From: Mycocentrospora acerina
Lineage: Eukaryota > Ascomycota > Dothideomycetes > Pleosporales
DNA length: 64,000 nucleotides
Assembly: GCA_022701365.1 (NCBI GenBank)
Contig: JAKUHH010000389.1
Location: 372,001-436,000, forward strand
Reading direction: 5' to 3'
Shown: piece after piece, positions 32,658 through 44,311 of the stretch
How the letters are laid out: the number at the start of each line of letters is the position of its first letter
Numbering within the stretch: position 1 is the first letter of the stretch
Notes under the pieces: model-generated
The model's input: the letters and a program-made list of their open reading frames with translations, nothing else
Database searches by the model: none
Told to the model about the DNA's origin: nothing
Program-made: the position numbers and the translations under genes

Positions 32658-33653
32658 ACTTTGACTTGGTTGGTTAGTTGCTTGGATTGTATAATTGAGA
32701 ATCCACCTCTTACAGTCTATTCGACTTTACAATCATCAAAAAAAAACACTTGTGTAGTAGAGTATAGCCATGTCGCACCATTTCCATTGAATATTTTAAG
32801 AAAAAAAAAAGCTACACCAGCTCTCCGCCATGTATTACAAATCGAGTAAAAGAAGCTTCCAATGTGGAATTTCACCATCCTTGTTTTCCCATCCCTTCAC
32901 ACACACACACACTCTCTCTCTCTTTCTCTCCCAAATGCATCATTCCTTCTATCCTCGCTTCCTGCCATCCGTCCATCCATCCGTCCATCTAGTACGGGAA
33001 AATGAAATCCAAGCACACATCATAATCCATAGCCGAGTCTTGTTTTGACCGGGCTGTCTGCCTGCCTGCCTGCCTGCCTACCAATAGGCCACTTTCCAGA
33101 TGCAAACACAAGAAAAACAAAAACAAAAACAAAAACAAAGATGAATGAAACAAGACTCAAGGAAACGGAAAAAGAAAAAGAAACGAAACGAAATGAAATG
33201 AAAACAACCCGAAAAACTCCAAATATGCAGATTCCTTCCTTCCTTCCTCTCTTACTCTCTCATCCTCTCTCGTTCTAGCATGATGCCGATCAAACCTGAA
33301 GCACTACATCAGAAAGGCAGAGAGAGAAGGAGAAGAAAGAAAAGTCTATAAGCAGGAACTGGTGGATGAAGGATTTTTCCTCAAAATGGGAAAACAACCC
33401 CCGATGCCAACAGTCTTTTTTACTTGGCAGTAGCATGTCGCTGATGGGGAGAAAGAAGAATAACACAAATGGATGAACAAACAAACAATCAATCAAACAA
33501 TCAATCAAGCTAGGAAAAGGGAAAGAATAATCCTTTCCCGGGGGGGTATCATGCAGCAACTTATAACCAAAACAAGAACAGAAACAGAAAACACATCTTA
33601 TATGTATACTGCCAAACAAAAGAGAAACGAAAAGAGATTTTTCTCAGGCAGGA
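32658..33653. other. Convergent 3' intergenic region with simple repeats
   Basis: About 1 kb between the CCA1/TTI2 locus and the membrane-protein gene. It contains CA and CT runs (about 32898-32930), CTGC repeats (33057-33078) and CAAAAA hexamers (33114-33138). No gene supported. Confidence 0.55.
33114..33138 (+). repeat. CAAAAA hexanucleotide repeat
   Basis: Four to five copies of ACAAAA/CAAAAA in an A-rich stretch. Short and probably neutral. Confidence 0.7.
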
Positions 33654-34813
33654 TTACGGTATTCTGGGCTTCTTTGATCTGGGGGCATAGCTGATGGAGT
33701 GTTTCCTCTCTTGGATTTGTATTGTCGGAAGGGTGGGTTGGCTTTTTGCCGACTTGATGGCTGACAAAGCGAGGGTCATGAGAGTGACGAGCTCGGCAGA
33801 GGCGGCGCCAACGGCAAGATAGAATGCAACACCCTGAACATCTTTGTTAGCCATTGCTTGTGAGGTGTGGTTTGGAGGGAAAAAAAAAGAAGAATCTGGC
33901 TCACCTGTTCCTCGCAGACGGCGCGGTACTGGTATCGCCCGTTGCTGACAATGTTCTGGTTTGTGCAAGAGTAGCGGCCCAGGCTGGCTTTGCTGGCCTT
34001 GTCGAGCAGGTGAAACACCACCAGAGCAGTGCACCACAAGATGACACCAAAACTCCCCGCAACAATACGGTACATGTCGCGTGAGCGGATGGGGCGGCGG
34101 AAGGAGCGCTTCAGCGAGAGCGAGATGATGGCGACCGAGGCGAGGAAGTTGGCGGCAGCAACGGCGATGAGGATGATTGTGGGGGCGAGGTTGGTGTGGG
34201 CAGGCCATGTGACGGGCAGCTCGCCGTGGCGAAGGTCCAGATATCTATTCCCGCGGTAGATCTGGAAGGTGTGGACCAGCATGCAGACAACGGCGCCGCT
34301 GAGGACGATGATGAGCAGGCGGAGACATGAGCGCACTCGACTGAGCCAATGCGCGTGCGGGACAACTGAGAGCTCCAGAGGCATGCGCGCGCTCATGCGT
34401 TCGGGGATGCGTGAGAGAAGCTTGAAGCCGCCGTAGTCCTCGGCCTTGGGACAAAAGGGAGCGCCGATTGGACTCGAGATGGCAAAGGGCAGCGGCGGGG
34501 GTGGCGAGGAGACGGACACGGACACGGAATGCGAGCGGTGGCGGGCGCCTGGTGTCGTGGTGGTGGTGGTGGACGAGACCGCGACGTGCGCTTTGGCCAT
34601 GATGGGACTTTCGTAGTGGCCCAGGACGTTGGAGTCGGCGCGGGCGTGGTCGGGAGTGGCGGCGTGGGTGGTCCGGAGGAGCCGCGGGGTGTCGGGGCAG
34701 GTGTCGCGGGCGGCGAGGGTGACGGTGGCTCTGTTTCGACGGTGCGCCCGGGGAGGAGGAGCAATGGCAGGCACGGCGAAGTGAGAAGGCGGCGGCGGAG
34801 GAGGCTTGGACAT
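33654..34813 (-). CDS. Four-TM integral membrane protein, function unknown
   Basis: Exons 34813..33905 and 33833..33654 give 362 residues. The start is the ATG of MSKPPPPPPSHF. The N-terminal half is disordered (Pro, Ser, Thr-rich, with a run of six Thr). Four hydrophobic helices follow: LLIIVLSGAVVCMLVHTFQI, TIILIAVAAANFLASVAIIS, IVAGSFGVILWCTALVVFHL and, after the intron, GVAFYLAVGAASAELVTLMT. Basic stretches follow TM1 and TM2 (RSFRRPIRSRD). The loop before TM4 has two Cys (YSCTNQN, AVCEEQ). This resembles the MARVEL-like proteins common in filamentous ascomycetes, but I cannot name a family. The intron acceptor was chosen as TTCAG at 33834 because only this keeps the hydrophobic fourth helix in frame. 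Confidence 0.75.
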
Positions 34814-35662
34814 GCTCGCGCGCAGGGGGCCCGACCCGCCGTAGGACAAAACTGGGTGAATGGCCAAGTCCGTGCGCCTCTTTCAATGAACCTCACAGTC
34901 GCCGGAACGTGAAGCCGCAGACGATCGACGGGGCGTCTGGCTATTTCACAGCAGCGCGCCGGCAGCAGCAACACCAGCCGCGCACTGCTGTCCCCTCGCG
35001 CCGTTTCCTGTAGAGTGCGCCCGCAACACTTGGAAACACTGAAAACGCTGGAAACACAATGCTCGAGGCCTGTCCCTGCCACCGCGCGCAGCAAGCGAGA
35101 TGGCGTCTGGAAATAGCGGGCGCTGCGCATTCCCCGTTGGCTGCATGTTTCCACTCTCAGCCTCAGCACATGCATCCCCGTCTTCATGCTGTGCTCCTTC
35201 ATTCATGCTGGGCGGAGTCGTGCCCACTGTCTGCAATCCCCATAGCCTCAGCTACAACGCCCGCAATAGTGACACATGCCAAGCGGCCTATCTCCATCTT
35301 TGCTAGATATCTGCCCGCTGCCTTCCAAGATCTGATAATCGTATGGCCGCGCGTCACGGCCAGATGCGGTATGACCCTTGACGGGCATGTGCGGGACGAC
35401 GCATCACGCTTGTCTGCTGACATAATACCCTCCAACGCTCACCCACATCTTCTGGAACTTCTAGAAATCAGCCGCATGCTACTATTCGCAGATACAATGT
35501 CATCCTTTAACCGGCGGAACAGCGTCCCGACAAATACACCACCACTAGCCTTGCCAAGGCAAAGGCGCACCCGCCACAGCCACCTTACCCCTCCATTCCT
35601 TCAAACTGCCCCTCATCACCTCGCTTACATAGCATTCACTCGTGTGAATGCTCGTCTCTCAC
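34814..35662. other. Intergenic region between membrane protein and HET gene
   Basis: About 850 bases upstream of the membrane-protein gene and downstream of the HET gene. A 205-codon plus-strand ORF (35059-35676) has no known motif and a composition like its surroundings. No gene called. Confidence 0.45.
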
Positions 35663-38257
35663 TCAAACAATCTTGAAAGTCTGGCGGCCTGCCTCCTCGA
35701 ATCTCTGTCGAAGCTGCTGGGGATCTAGCTGTCTCTTTGCTCGTTTCCTTTGCACCATCTTGTTCCACAGAGTCGACTCCACGTCGCTATCAGAGTCCGT
35801 CGTATTGCTATAGTTTACTCTTTCCCCTTCCTTTTCCTTTGCCATGCTTGCGTCCTCATCGCAACCATCTACACATTCTTCTTCCGGTACTTCTTGCAAC
35901 CGATAAATCTCTCTCTTGTATTCCTCATACCACGCTGCCACCTCGGCATTCCCCTCGCTGTCATCAGTCATGTGTGCTGGTAATTCTCGAAGTTTGGCCC
36001 CTTCCAAACTAACCTGGCCTAGCCGCTCATACTCGACTTCATGAGCCGACAAATTTCCCGACTTCTGCCGAATAACCAGAAAGTGCATCTCGGGAGCATT
36101 TACTTGGGTGCCGCTAAAATCTGCAATGTGAATAACATAAACTGGAACTACACGCGAAGATTCTAGCAGATCGAATCGTGTGTCCAGATAAAAACTGTCC
36201 AAAGAAACACTACTAAACCATACATCCCCAAGAACTAGACCATAACTAAAAAGTTCTTCCCAATCCCAGGCAACAACCGTGCCTTGCAATGCGTACGCAC
36301 GGAGAGTGAGATGGCCAGACTGGAGCTCTCCAACGGGATCAAGGCCGGCGGGAATGCAGACAGCATTGACCACTTCGGCTTTGAACTCATAACAGTGATC
36401 GTGTCCTCCCAAAAAACTTGTCGGCCAGAAAAGGCTGTTAGAGAATCCATGGTCCATGTCCATCGATGCCCAGGACCATGTTGGTGCTCGCCATACCTCT
36501 GTACGCTGCATCGGTTCCGTAACATGCCATAGCAGGTCCTGGTGCAGAGAATCCTTCCAAAGTCCGGCAAGATACTGCTCTTTGTATTGCGAGTTCCATG
36601 CTTTGACAACGCCAGAGAGTGCTGGAAGTCGGTCCTTTGCATATGTGATTCCGAGCTGGCAATATTCGCCCATTAATAGTCTCCAATTATGCCCATCCAT
36701 ATGGTTGCCAGTAGATTCCTTAATGAGGGATCCGTTGAAACTACTTGTGTCATTGTTTCCCCTTTGTGGGCTGTCTTTCCCAATCTCTTGCTTAGCTGGT
36801 GACGATGTCGAATTAAAAAATTGATTTTTATTCATCAACCAAAAATCATTCATATATCCATTGCATTGGCAAGTTTGCATTTCATTACATTCCCATATCA
36901 ACTCGCGTTCAGCGAAATGTACAACCCTCCTGGAAAGAAGTCGTTCCTGGAAAACCCAGCCCCGGCCAAGAAGAGGGCGCTTGAGATCCTTCCCATGAAG
37001 ATTACTCAGGCTTGGCCCTGCGTATAGTGCAAAATCAGTTTCATCTTTATCATTAACAACATCCAACTTGTGTGTAGGTGGCAAGTCGACTGAAGGTTGA
37101 GTGTGAAGACCACTTGCCGAGTCAACCCCTGTGGTGGCTGCCAGGGTGATGTAAGAATGCCGATATATATCAGCCATGCGCGCGGATTCCCTTTGCCAGT
37201 CCAAATCATCGTCTTGAACGATGCAGACTAATCGAAAACGGCATATTAGCAGATATTATCGATTGGATGCATACCCACATTTATGTATGATTTATAGAAT
37301 GAATTAAATAGTGAAATTCAGTCACGTACTGTAGAACATCAGCCAAATTCGCAAGAACACAAGGTAGATGAAACTACCATTTCCGGAGGTGGGCAGGATA
37401 ATAGAATCGCAATATCATACCTTGAGTCTATCCAAAGCCATCTTATGCCTAGACGCCGTGTAAAATTGATTGCATCCTGAAACGTTTGCGGCAAAGCCGA
37501 CCAAGGTATCATTCGCTTGAATTGCGACAAGTTTTCCTGAAGTGTTCGTAGCAATGGACGGGTTCCCCAACAATGAGACAAACACGCATAACTTCCTACT
37601 GTGCCATTTGATTCAAACAAAGACACTTGAGACGTCAATGTTCCAACGTCGATGACCCTTGTCGGTAGTCTTTGAGAATCATTCATCATACACGAAGGAT
37701 GCCAGTTTGAGCAGTCTCCCAGCCATCCTTTGACAGTCTCCAGCGAACTTGAGGACGCCGTATTGCCGAGTATGGGGTTTAATACCGATGGGAAGATAGC
37801 CGGATCATATAGAGAAGGTTCAACATCTCCTTATACACATGTAAACGTCAGATTGTGCGACACCGCTCGGATACAGGAATTACCAACTATCAACCGCGAA
37901 CATCATCACTCCGGCTCCTTTTCCATCACTAATCTCAAAGCTAGATACTGTATTGTAATTCCAGTGGATCTTACCTCCCTTGGAAATAATGTCACCAAAA
38001 CACTTCGTGATGATCTGGTGGAGCAGTGTACAAAAAGGACATTCATTATCAATCTCTTCCTTTCTTATCACCAAGTCAGACAAGGCGAGTCGACACCTTT
38101 CAATATTGGGGGATCCATAACGTGGGTATCTGAAACTAGGTGCACTATTCCGTGTCATCCACCCAGGAAGGGCGCTCAGTGAGACTGGGCGGAATGTTTC
38201 AGATTCGGTCGTTGAGAGGCTGCTCGCGCTTGCGGGGGGAGTACTCTGCAGAGCCAT
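35663..38257 (-). pseudogene. HET-domain (heterokaryon incompatibility) protein, with out-of-frame exon junction
   Basis: Three coding blocks: 38257..37888, 37829..37421 and 37227..35663. The HET domain is clear: GSYACLSHCWGTRPLLRTL, IPWSALPQTFQDAINFTRRL, GIRWLWIDS, then CIVQDDDLDWQRESARMADI and RGWVFQERLLSRRVVHF. HET proteins trigger cell death when unlike strains fuse. The block 1/2 join needs a weak GTTGGT donor (37887). The block 2/3 join does not work: the donor GTATGA leaves two bases, the only acceptor (GATTAG before 37227) leaves two, and the spliced frame hits TGA after seven codons. A one-base shorter exon 2 would restore the expected family residues. The long third block is otherwise open (513 residues from the first start), so any break is recent or the sequence has an error. 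I therefore mark it as possibly broken rather than surely dead. Confidence 0.6.
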
Positions 38258-38738
38258 TATTTTCTGAAAATGTAGTAATTAGCGAGCGCGTATTGTAAAG
38301 GCTGAATAGTGTCAGCGTGTCTCTAATATCTATGAAGCTGAGCAGTCTGATCAGTGGCATCGTATTCGACAAAGCCTAAAGAACCAGCCAGATGTCTTAC
38401 ATCAGGGAGATTGATTTTAATCAGAGACGAATTTAAAATGCCGAGAACAGTGATGAAAAGTATATATTCTACAACCAAGACCTTACCGTAGAGGAAAGAG
38501 CGAACTATTCAGACTGGCGCCTGGAGTTCAGTGACATCAGCCAATCAGCCACCGATGACGTTTGGGAGCTTGGAGTTGCGCGCCAAGCTTCAACATCCAA
38601 CACGTCGCGCGACATACTCACCTCCAATACGTAACATTACCTGTCACCTGTCCATCTCTACCCACCAAAACTCTTGTATCCTTTTCAGGACAAAAAACAG
38701 CCAAACTGCGGTTCCCACACCTCTCTAGTTCGCCCGCC
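38258..38738. promoter_or_regulatory. Divergent promoter of the HET gene and the TVP15-like gene
   Basis: 481 bases between the two start codons. AT-rich near the HET side, with CATC/CCATC pyrimidine-rich leader sequence just before 38739. No specific site recognised. Confidence 0.45.
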
Positions 38739-39740
38739 ATGGACTTCTCAGACATTTTGTGAGTGCATGCGACTGCGCAGCTTCACGGAGCTAGGCAGCA
38801 GCACTGAAAGAGAGGCATTGGAAGCTGACATTCTATAGTCGCATGGTGAACTTTGCCGTCGCGGTATTCGTAGTGCTCGGTGGTATCGCGAAGCTATTCC
38901 CGTTTAACGATTTGTGAGTTCGCCCGGCGCACGAAGCCCCTCTTCATCGAAGCCGTCGAAATCTCGAGTATGCACTTCATCTCTGGAGTGCGCGAGTCGC
39001 GTTGCAATAATCGAATGAAAACGTCACAATGCAGATGCCATGTCTGCGTTCGGCACAGACGCTCAGGATGCTGTGCGTCAGGGGTAGCTGCTTCGTCAGT
39101 CAGATCTGGCTAGCATTGCCTGGGGGTCTGAGTCGCAGAGCAGCATCATCTTTGTTCGATTGGCATTCGGCAGAGTACAAATCTCCAGCCAGTGTCCAGA
39201 AAATGGGATATTCTGAGTTTAAAACTGTGATTTGGGATGCTTAAAGGGGCTATTATTGAGCTGAGGAACAAGGCTAATAATTGACTTAGCTCGCACATTA
39301 TCCTCGGCGTCTATCTGATAATTTTTGGTCTTGGTAAGACTACCATTTGTGGCCAATTCGTATAAAAGCTGACAAGAGTACAGGAACCGCGCTGCTGGAA
39401 TTCCAGATCCCCCAGCAAGTCACTAGATACGCATCGTTTATGTTCTCTTTCCTCGGCCGTGGCATCTGTAAGTAATCAAAACCGTCTGCGTGCTCTTTAT
39501 ACTGACTAGCCTAGTCTACGTCTTCATCGGCTCAGTTATTGTGGGTGAGCGTTGGTTCCGTATCATTCCAGGAACCATTGTTGGTATTGTCGGTCTCGGT
39601 TACTCGGCTCTGGAATTCATCCCATCAATCGAGCCTCCGGCGAACATGCGGTACGTCTAATTTGGCAGTATAAGATTTAAATTGGTGCTAACGTTGATGA
39701 CAGTGACGCTGACGCTGGCTGGGGTGCTGAGCAAGTTTAG
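38739..39740 (+). CDS. Golgi membrane protein TVP15-like (COPI-associated family)
   Basis: Six exons: 38739..38758, 38839..38913, 39290..39333, 39384..39467, 39515..39650, 39704..39740, giving 131 residues. The protein starts MDFSDIFRMVNFAVAVFVVL and ends GWGAEQV. Four hydrophobic segments are seen (FAVAVFVVLGGIAKLF; IILGVYLIIFGLGTALLEF; GIFYVFIGSVIVG; IIPGTIVGIVGLGYSALEF). Conserved family stretches are LLEFQIPQQVTRYASFMFSF, LGRGIFY and FIPSIEPPANMRDADAGWG. Such proteins reside in late Golgi vesicles and belong to the COPI-associated family. The first exon is only 20 nt, so automated predictors may miss the start. The second intron is unusually long (376 nt). All phases agree. Confidence 0.88.
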
Positions 39741-41040
39741 AAAACTATGCAGTATCCGAGGATGCCGATCCAGGAATCCTCGCATGTATCTCAGTTGCCT
39801 TGACTTTGAGGTCTTAGCTGCTTTACATGTATCAAAACCGGTGTGATGAAAATGAAGGGCTGTTGGTTAGGGAGTTTATGGATGGGGGCGGTTGGTCTCT
39901 AGTCCTACTTTAACGTGATGAAAGGTTTGGGACGGGTTATGACTATGAAGTATCATGCCCTGGTCTTGGATAGGAATCTAGGAGCATATAGATTGTTGCG
40001 CTGCCATGTGTGAGAATGCTTACGTTGTTATCCTTTGGTTCAGCGCTCGAATATCGGATGACCAAGACATTTAGAAACACGAGAGTACGAATCATTTGAC
40101 ATCGACCGTCTCACACAATACTGTTGCCAACCGGTGCAAAATTACACTGAAGGCCTGGAACCTATCCACAAAGTTCAATAATACGTATAATATAAAACCA
40201 CAATAGGACTAGAACAGTGTTTGCTCGTTACGCCAATACGTAATTGGTGAAGTTTTGAACTTACTAAGACGCTTAACAGGCAGTAGAATCATCACCAATG
40301 ATAGGCAAAGGTACACCGGAACAGATGCCGCTGACAGGGCTTATTGCGAATGCAGGGCACGAGTGGATTGGCGAGTTGACATGGCGACTTAAGCGATTCA
40401 TTCAATTCGCCGCCGCCGCAGGATTGTCTCGGCCTGCAGCAACTCGGCTGCCAATCTTCGACTGGGCGGTGTGCCGAATTGGACCGAGACAGGAAAGCAA
40501 CCGATTTCATCATTACGGTCGAGTCTTTAGTTTATTCGAAATGTCCATGGAACACAGGGCCGACGACGCTAAGCTTCAACGGTAGCCAATGAGAACCCTT
40601 GCATTATTCATTGCCCCGAAGTTGTAGGTGGTACCCACACCGCCGCCAACCAGGCCTCTGCAGCAACCATCGCGAACCAGGTTGTGACGAACAGTAATCA
40701 GTCGCCAGCCGCACGACGACCTCCCTTGCTGAATCAGAATCTTCTCAAACTAATTCTCCACACATTCGGGGCCACACAGAGCAATATCACGAAACAAAGC
40801 CACACGGATCAGCACACATCACCCCAGGTCACGTTGTCGCCATACACACCGCTGTCGTGACCTCTTCCTCGCTACCTAATCGAGCTGATCTTGGATCTGA
40901 CGTGTTCGTGGCCTGCGCAACACCCTCATTCACAGCATAGCCGGATTGTGTGTGTGCTCTCTCGAACACAGTGAGCAGTCGCTGCCGTAAATCGTGGTAT
41001 TCTTCCGCAACTGCCCTTCAGTGGCACGCGCGTTATCTCC
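39741..41040. other. Intergenic region upstream of the GATA factor
   Basis: About 1.3 kb. The first part is the 3' end of the TVP15-like gene; the last 500 bases are C-rich and likely promoter and leader of the GATA gene. A 95-codon ORF at 40298 shows no motif. Confidence 0.45.
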
Positions 41041-42720
41041 ATGGCGCATCACACAAGCCGAGGAGGCACGTCGCTAGCACCTACACCCACGCATCCCCAT
41101 CACATGTCAAGAGAATCAAGCCGGGACGAACTGGAAATGGCTGATGCTCTTCGACGTTTGAACCAGGCGCAGGAAACCCATGGACCAAGACCGGATTTCC
41201 CTCTCCAGGGGGAACCGCCCATCACTCCTCAAACGGATCAGGAGCCAGAGATTTATCACTCGCTCGAGGATGCCGTGCCTATTTCTCAAGAACCGGCGAC
41301 ACCTTCAACTTCAGTATCATTACCGTTATCATCTCGATCCGGCGGAGGCAGCGCGCCTATCACCGGTCAAGTTTGCAGGTACGTAAACTTTGTGCTGTGA
41401 TAACGTTCGCAACTCAACATTCGTTTTCACTTGGCACTCACGTACAGACAGGGCGCTGACATAACATCACAGTAATTGCAGAACGACACAAACGCCGCTT
41501 TGGAGGCGCTCACCAACTGGCGAGACGGTTTGCAATGCCTGCGGACTGTACCTTAAGGCGCGGAACCAATCCCGACCAGTAAATTTGAAACGCAATACTC
41601 AAACGCAGCCAACAGCTGCAACCCATCAAAGCCCAACGCCGTGTCAAACCGACAACAGAAGTATTTCTCCCGGTAATTTAGCCGCCTCCCCCCGAGTTGC
41701 AACTTATGTCGCCGCGGACCAAATGTCTGCGGGGACATGTCCTGGCGGGGGCAGGTGTAACGGCACTGGCGGTCAACAAGGCTGCAGCGGATGTCCTGCG
41801 TTTAACAACCGTGTCTCAAAAACAGCCAAATTCGCGTTAGCACAAGCACATGCTGCCTCTGGCCCAAATGATGCTGCAAGCGGGAATTCCACGGCTACTA
41901 GTTTGTCTACAGGAACAGGTGGCACCAATGCCATCCCCGCTTGCCAGAATTGCGGGACCACTATAACACCCCTTTGGAGAAGAGATGATGCTGGGCACAT
42001 CATCTGCAACGCTTGTGGTATGCTAATTTTACCTTCAATCAAGTAAACGTTTGAGTGATGACTAACAAAATTATTCCAGGCCTCTATTACAAGCTCCACG
42101 GCACTCATCGCCCAGTTGCAATGAAGAAACAGGAGATTAAACGTCGAAAACGGGTTGTTCCTGCAGGAGATGCAAGCTCTCAAGCCCCGCCGTCTATCGC
42201 CGACTATTCACCTACCCAGCGCACTTCGGAAACTCCAGCCTTTGACCTTTCGACGTCTCCGGATGCATCTACCACCGCCATGTCTAGAGAAGAATACACT
42301 CCCGAGCCGAGAGGACCCATTGCAATCGATTTCACTCATTATTCTGGAAACTCTTCAATAACGTCACATCCCTTGCTTCCACACGCTTCGTCTGCTGTAC
42401 AACCAGGCGCGCCATCACCCAGGAAGCGCAGTCGAAGCTTATCAACAGACCACGACGATACACGTTCGATACCCTCCAATCCAATCCCCCATCGACCAAA
42501 CGCCATTTCATCCATCCTCAATCCATCTCGAGCGGAAGACGTCAACATTGATCCATCTTTGTCAGCAGTGCCAAGATCAAGTGCAGTGCCGTCCCCAAAT
42601 TCAGAAATTCTACAAGAAGATAAAACGGCGAAAAGAGAGCGGTTAAGGCGGGAAGCGGAAGTCATGAGACAAGAGTTGGAAAGAAGACAAAAGGAGCTGG
42701 AAGACTTGGAGAATGACTAA
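41041..42720 (+). CDS. SreA/Sre1-type GATA repressor of iron uptake
   Basis: Exons 41041..41378, 41473..42017 and 42080..42720 give 507 residues. Two GATA fingers of C-x2-C-x17-C-x2-C type are present: Cys 112/115/133/136 ([20 protein letters not shown]) and Cys 270/273/291/294 ([20 protein letters not shown]), the second followed by [17 protein letters not shown]. Between them is a Cys-rich stretch (about residues 202-220, [12 protein letters not shown] then CSGC) that is diagnostic for the fungal iron regulators SREA, SRE, SREP and URBS1, which repress siderophore and reductive iron uptake genes when iron is sufficient. The C-terminus ends in a charged coiled coil ([20 protein letters not shown]). 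Introns cut each finger: one after the first Cys of finger 1 and one inside the last CNACG of finger 2. Confidence 0.95.
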
Positions 42721-44311
42721 AAAGGCTTATTTAACGTCTACACGAAAGGGTGTATAAACCTCAATCTATTAAAAACGACAGACAAGGCACTGAAAAAGTT
42801 CTGTATCGATCTGATTCGCAAGAAAATGCCATGGATCTCACAGGCTTCCTTTGGCCGTATCGTTAACTGCACTTTGAACTATGCTATATTGGTGTCTTTG
42901 GTCTAGCCCTTTACGCAATCGGACACGCCATGCATCACGACCATGAATGAAGTTCTAGGATATGCTCGGCGCAATGTATCTTTTTTCCTCTACTTCATTT
43001 TGTTGAAAACCCCTGTATAAAGTTCGAAGGCTATTAGAGACAGAGAGCTATATTTTTTAGCGCGTCGCGAGACGAGGGGTTTCCTTTTCTGTTTTCTTAT
43101 TGCATTGTTGCAAGGCGAGATGGAACGAATAAGATGGTGTGAGATGAGATGATTGCTTTTAATGGCAAACAGGCAGGCATGCAGACAGCACTTTGATTGC
43201 GCAACCTCCTCACTCCATTCCGGAGGGGGGGGGACAATGTACAGAAACTACGAGATCAATGACTATTCTTGACACTTTGTAGTTGGCGTGATCGTCGTCA
43301 TCGTTGCAATAACGAGGGGGGTTTTTTTTCCAAGAAGCAGATTTTTGGTTCGTCAATGTTCATCTTACTTTGCTATTTGCGTTGAAGTCGAATCCTTCCA
43401 CGCTGACGAATAATCATGATATTCTCCGCCCCCGCCCCCCTGTCCTGAACCTTGTGGATTTAATTCCCCGACGTACGTACCCCGGGATTCGTATTCCTCC
43501 TCCCGGACCATGACTTGCCTTGGTTTGACTAGATATGACTGGAGCGATATACATAGATCCCTTGGTGTGAGCGTCCACACATTCCCTGCAAGACGAAGAA
43601 GTCGCGCGCTACAAAAGGAGTGGGGCTGTAATTTTTTTTTTAAAAAAAAATGGTACAATGATGGTGGTATACGCAGGTACAGTATATAATGACTTAGATA
43701 TCTACCGTGACTCCATCGACGTATAAACTTGATATTATTTCCTCAGCGTGAAAAGGATATATTCGCCAGAGAAGAGGGTATGAAATATTCATTATTCATC
43801 GAAGGTTTAATTCCGACCCCTTTTTTTAATCACACCTCGTACATGCTAGATTTTGCTTTTTGTAATGTCGATTGAGTTGACTGCTAGCAGCTGAGGGTGT
43901 TGAGAACGCGAGACACTTTATCTGTGTGAGGGGAAAAATCTGGCGTTGGTGATGGAATGGTTGGGTTGAAGGGGCATACTTGTCTGGTTGATTGTCTTCA
44001 TTCGAAGAAGATCAAGAAGGAGAGATCAAAAAAAATAAACAAAACAGAATGGTAATGCATTGAAACGCTTAGCACCAAAGTTTCGACAAGGCAAGAAAGG
44101 CGAATAATATCGGTATACATCAAACTCATTACTCTATTTCCTCTACATTCTTTTTTTCTTCTCTAGATTCATGCAGATGATATAGACATTATTTTCCTTC
44201 CTTGTTCCTTTCCGTCTTCCTTTCCGTCTTTCTTCCCCCAACACATACAACGCCATGCAACCATCTAAATGAATCCAACTTCCACCCCTACCTACGAGAT
44301 ACGACAACATC
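42721..44311. other. Convergent 3' intergenic region
   Basis: About 1.6 kb between the GATA gene and TAO3. Contains G and C runs (about 43225-43233, 43427-43439), T runs and A runs. One 97-codon ORF without motif. No gene supported; unusually long for a convergent spacer in this window. Confidence 0.5.

Noticed and set aside
34245..35202. Overlapping minus-strand ORFs of 213 and 269 codons over the membrane-protein start
   Set aside because: Arg/Pro/Ser-rich frames without hydrophobic segments; the adjacent frame encodes the membrane helices.
35059..35676. 205-codon plus-strand ORF between the membrane protein and HET genes
   Set aside because: No motif, begins and ends in intergenic or antisense DNA, length not remarkable for the number of frames searched.
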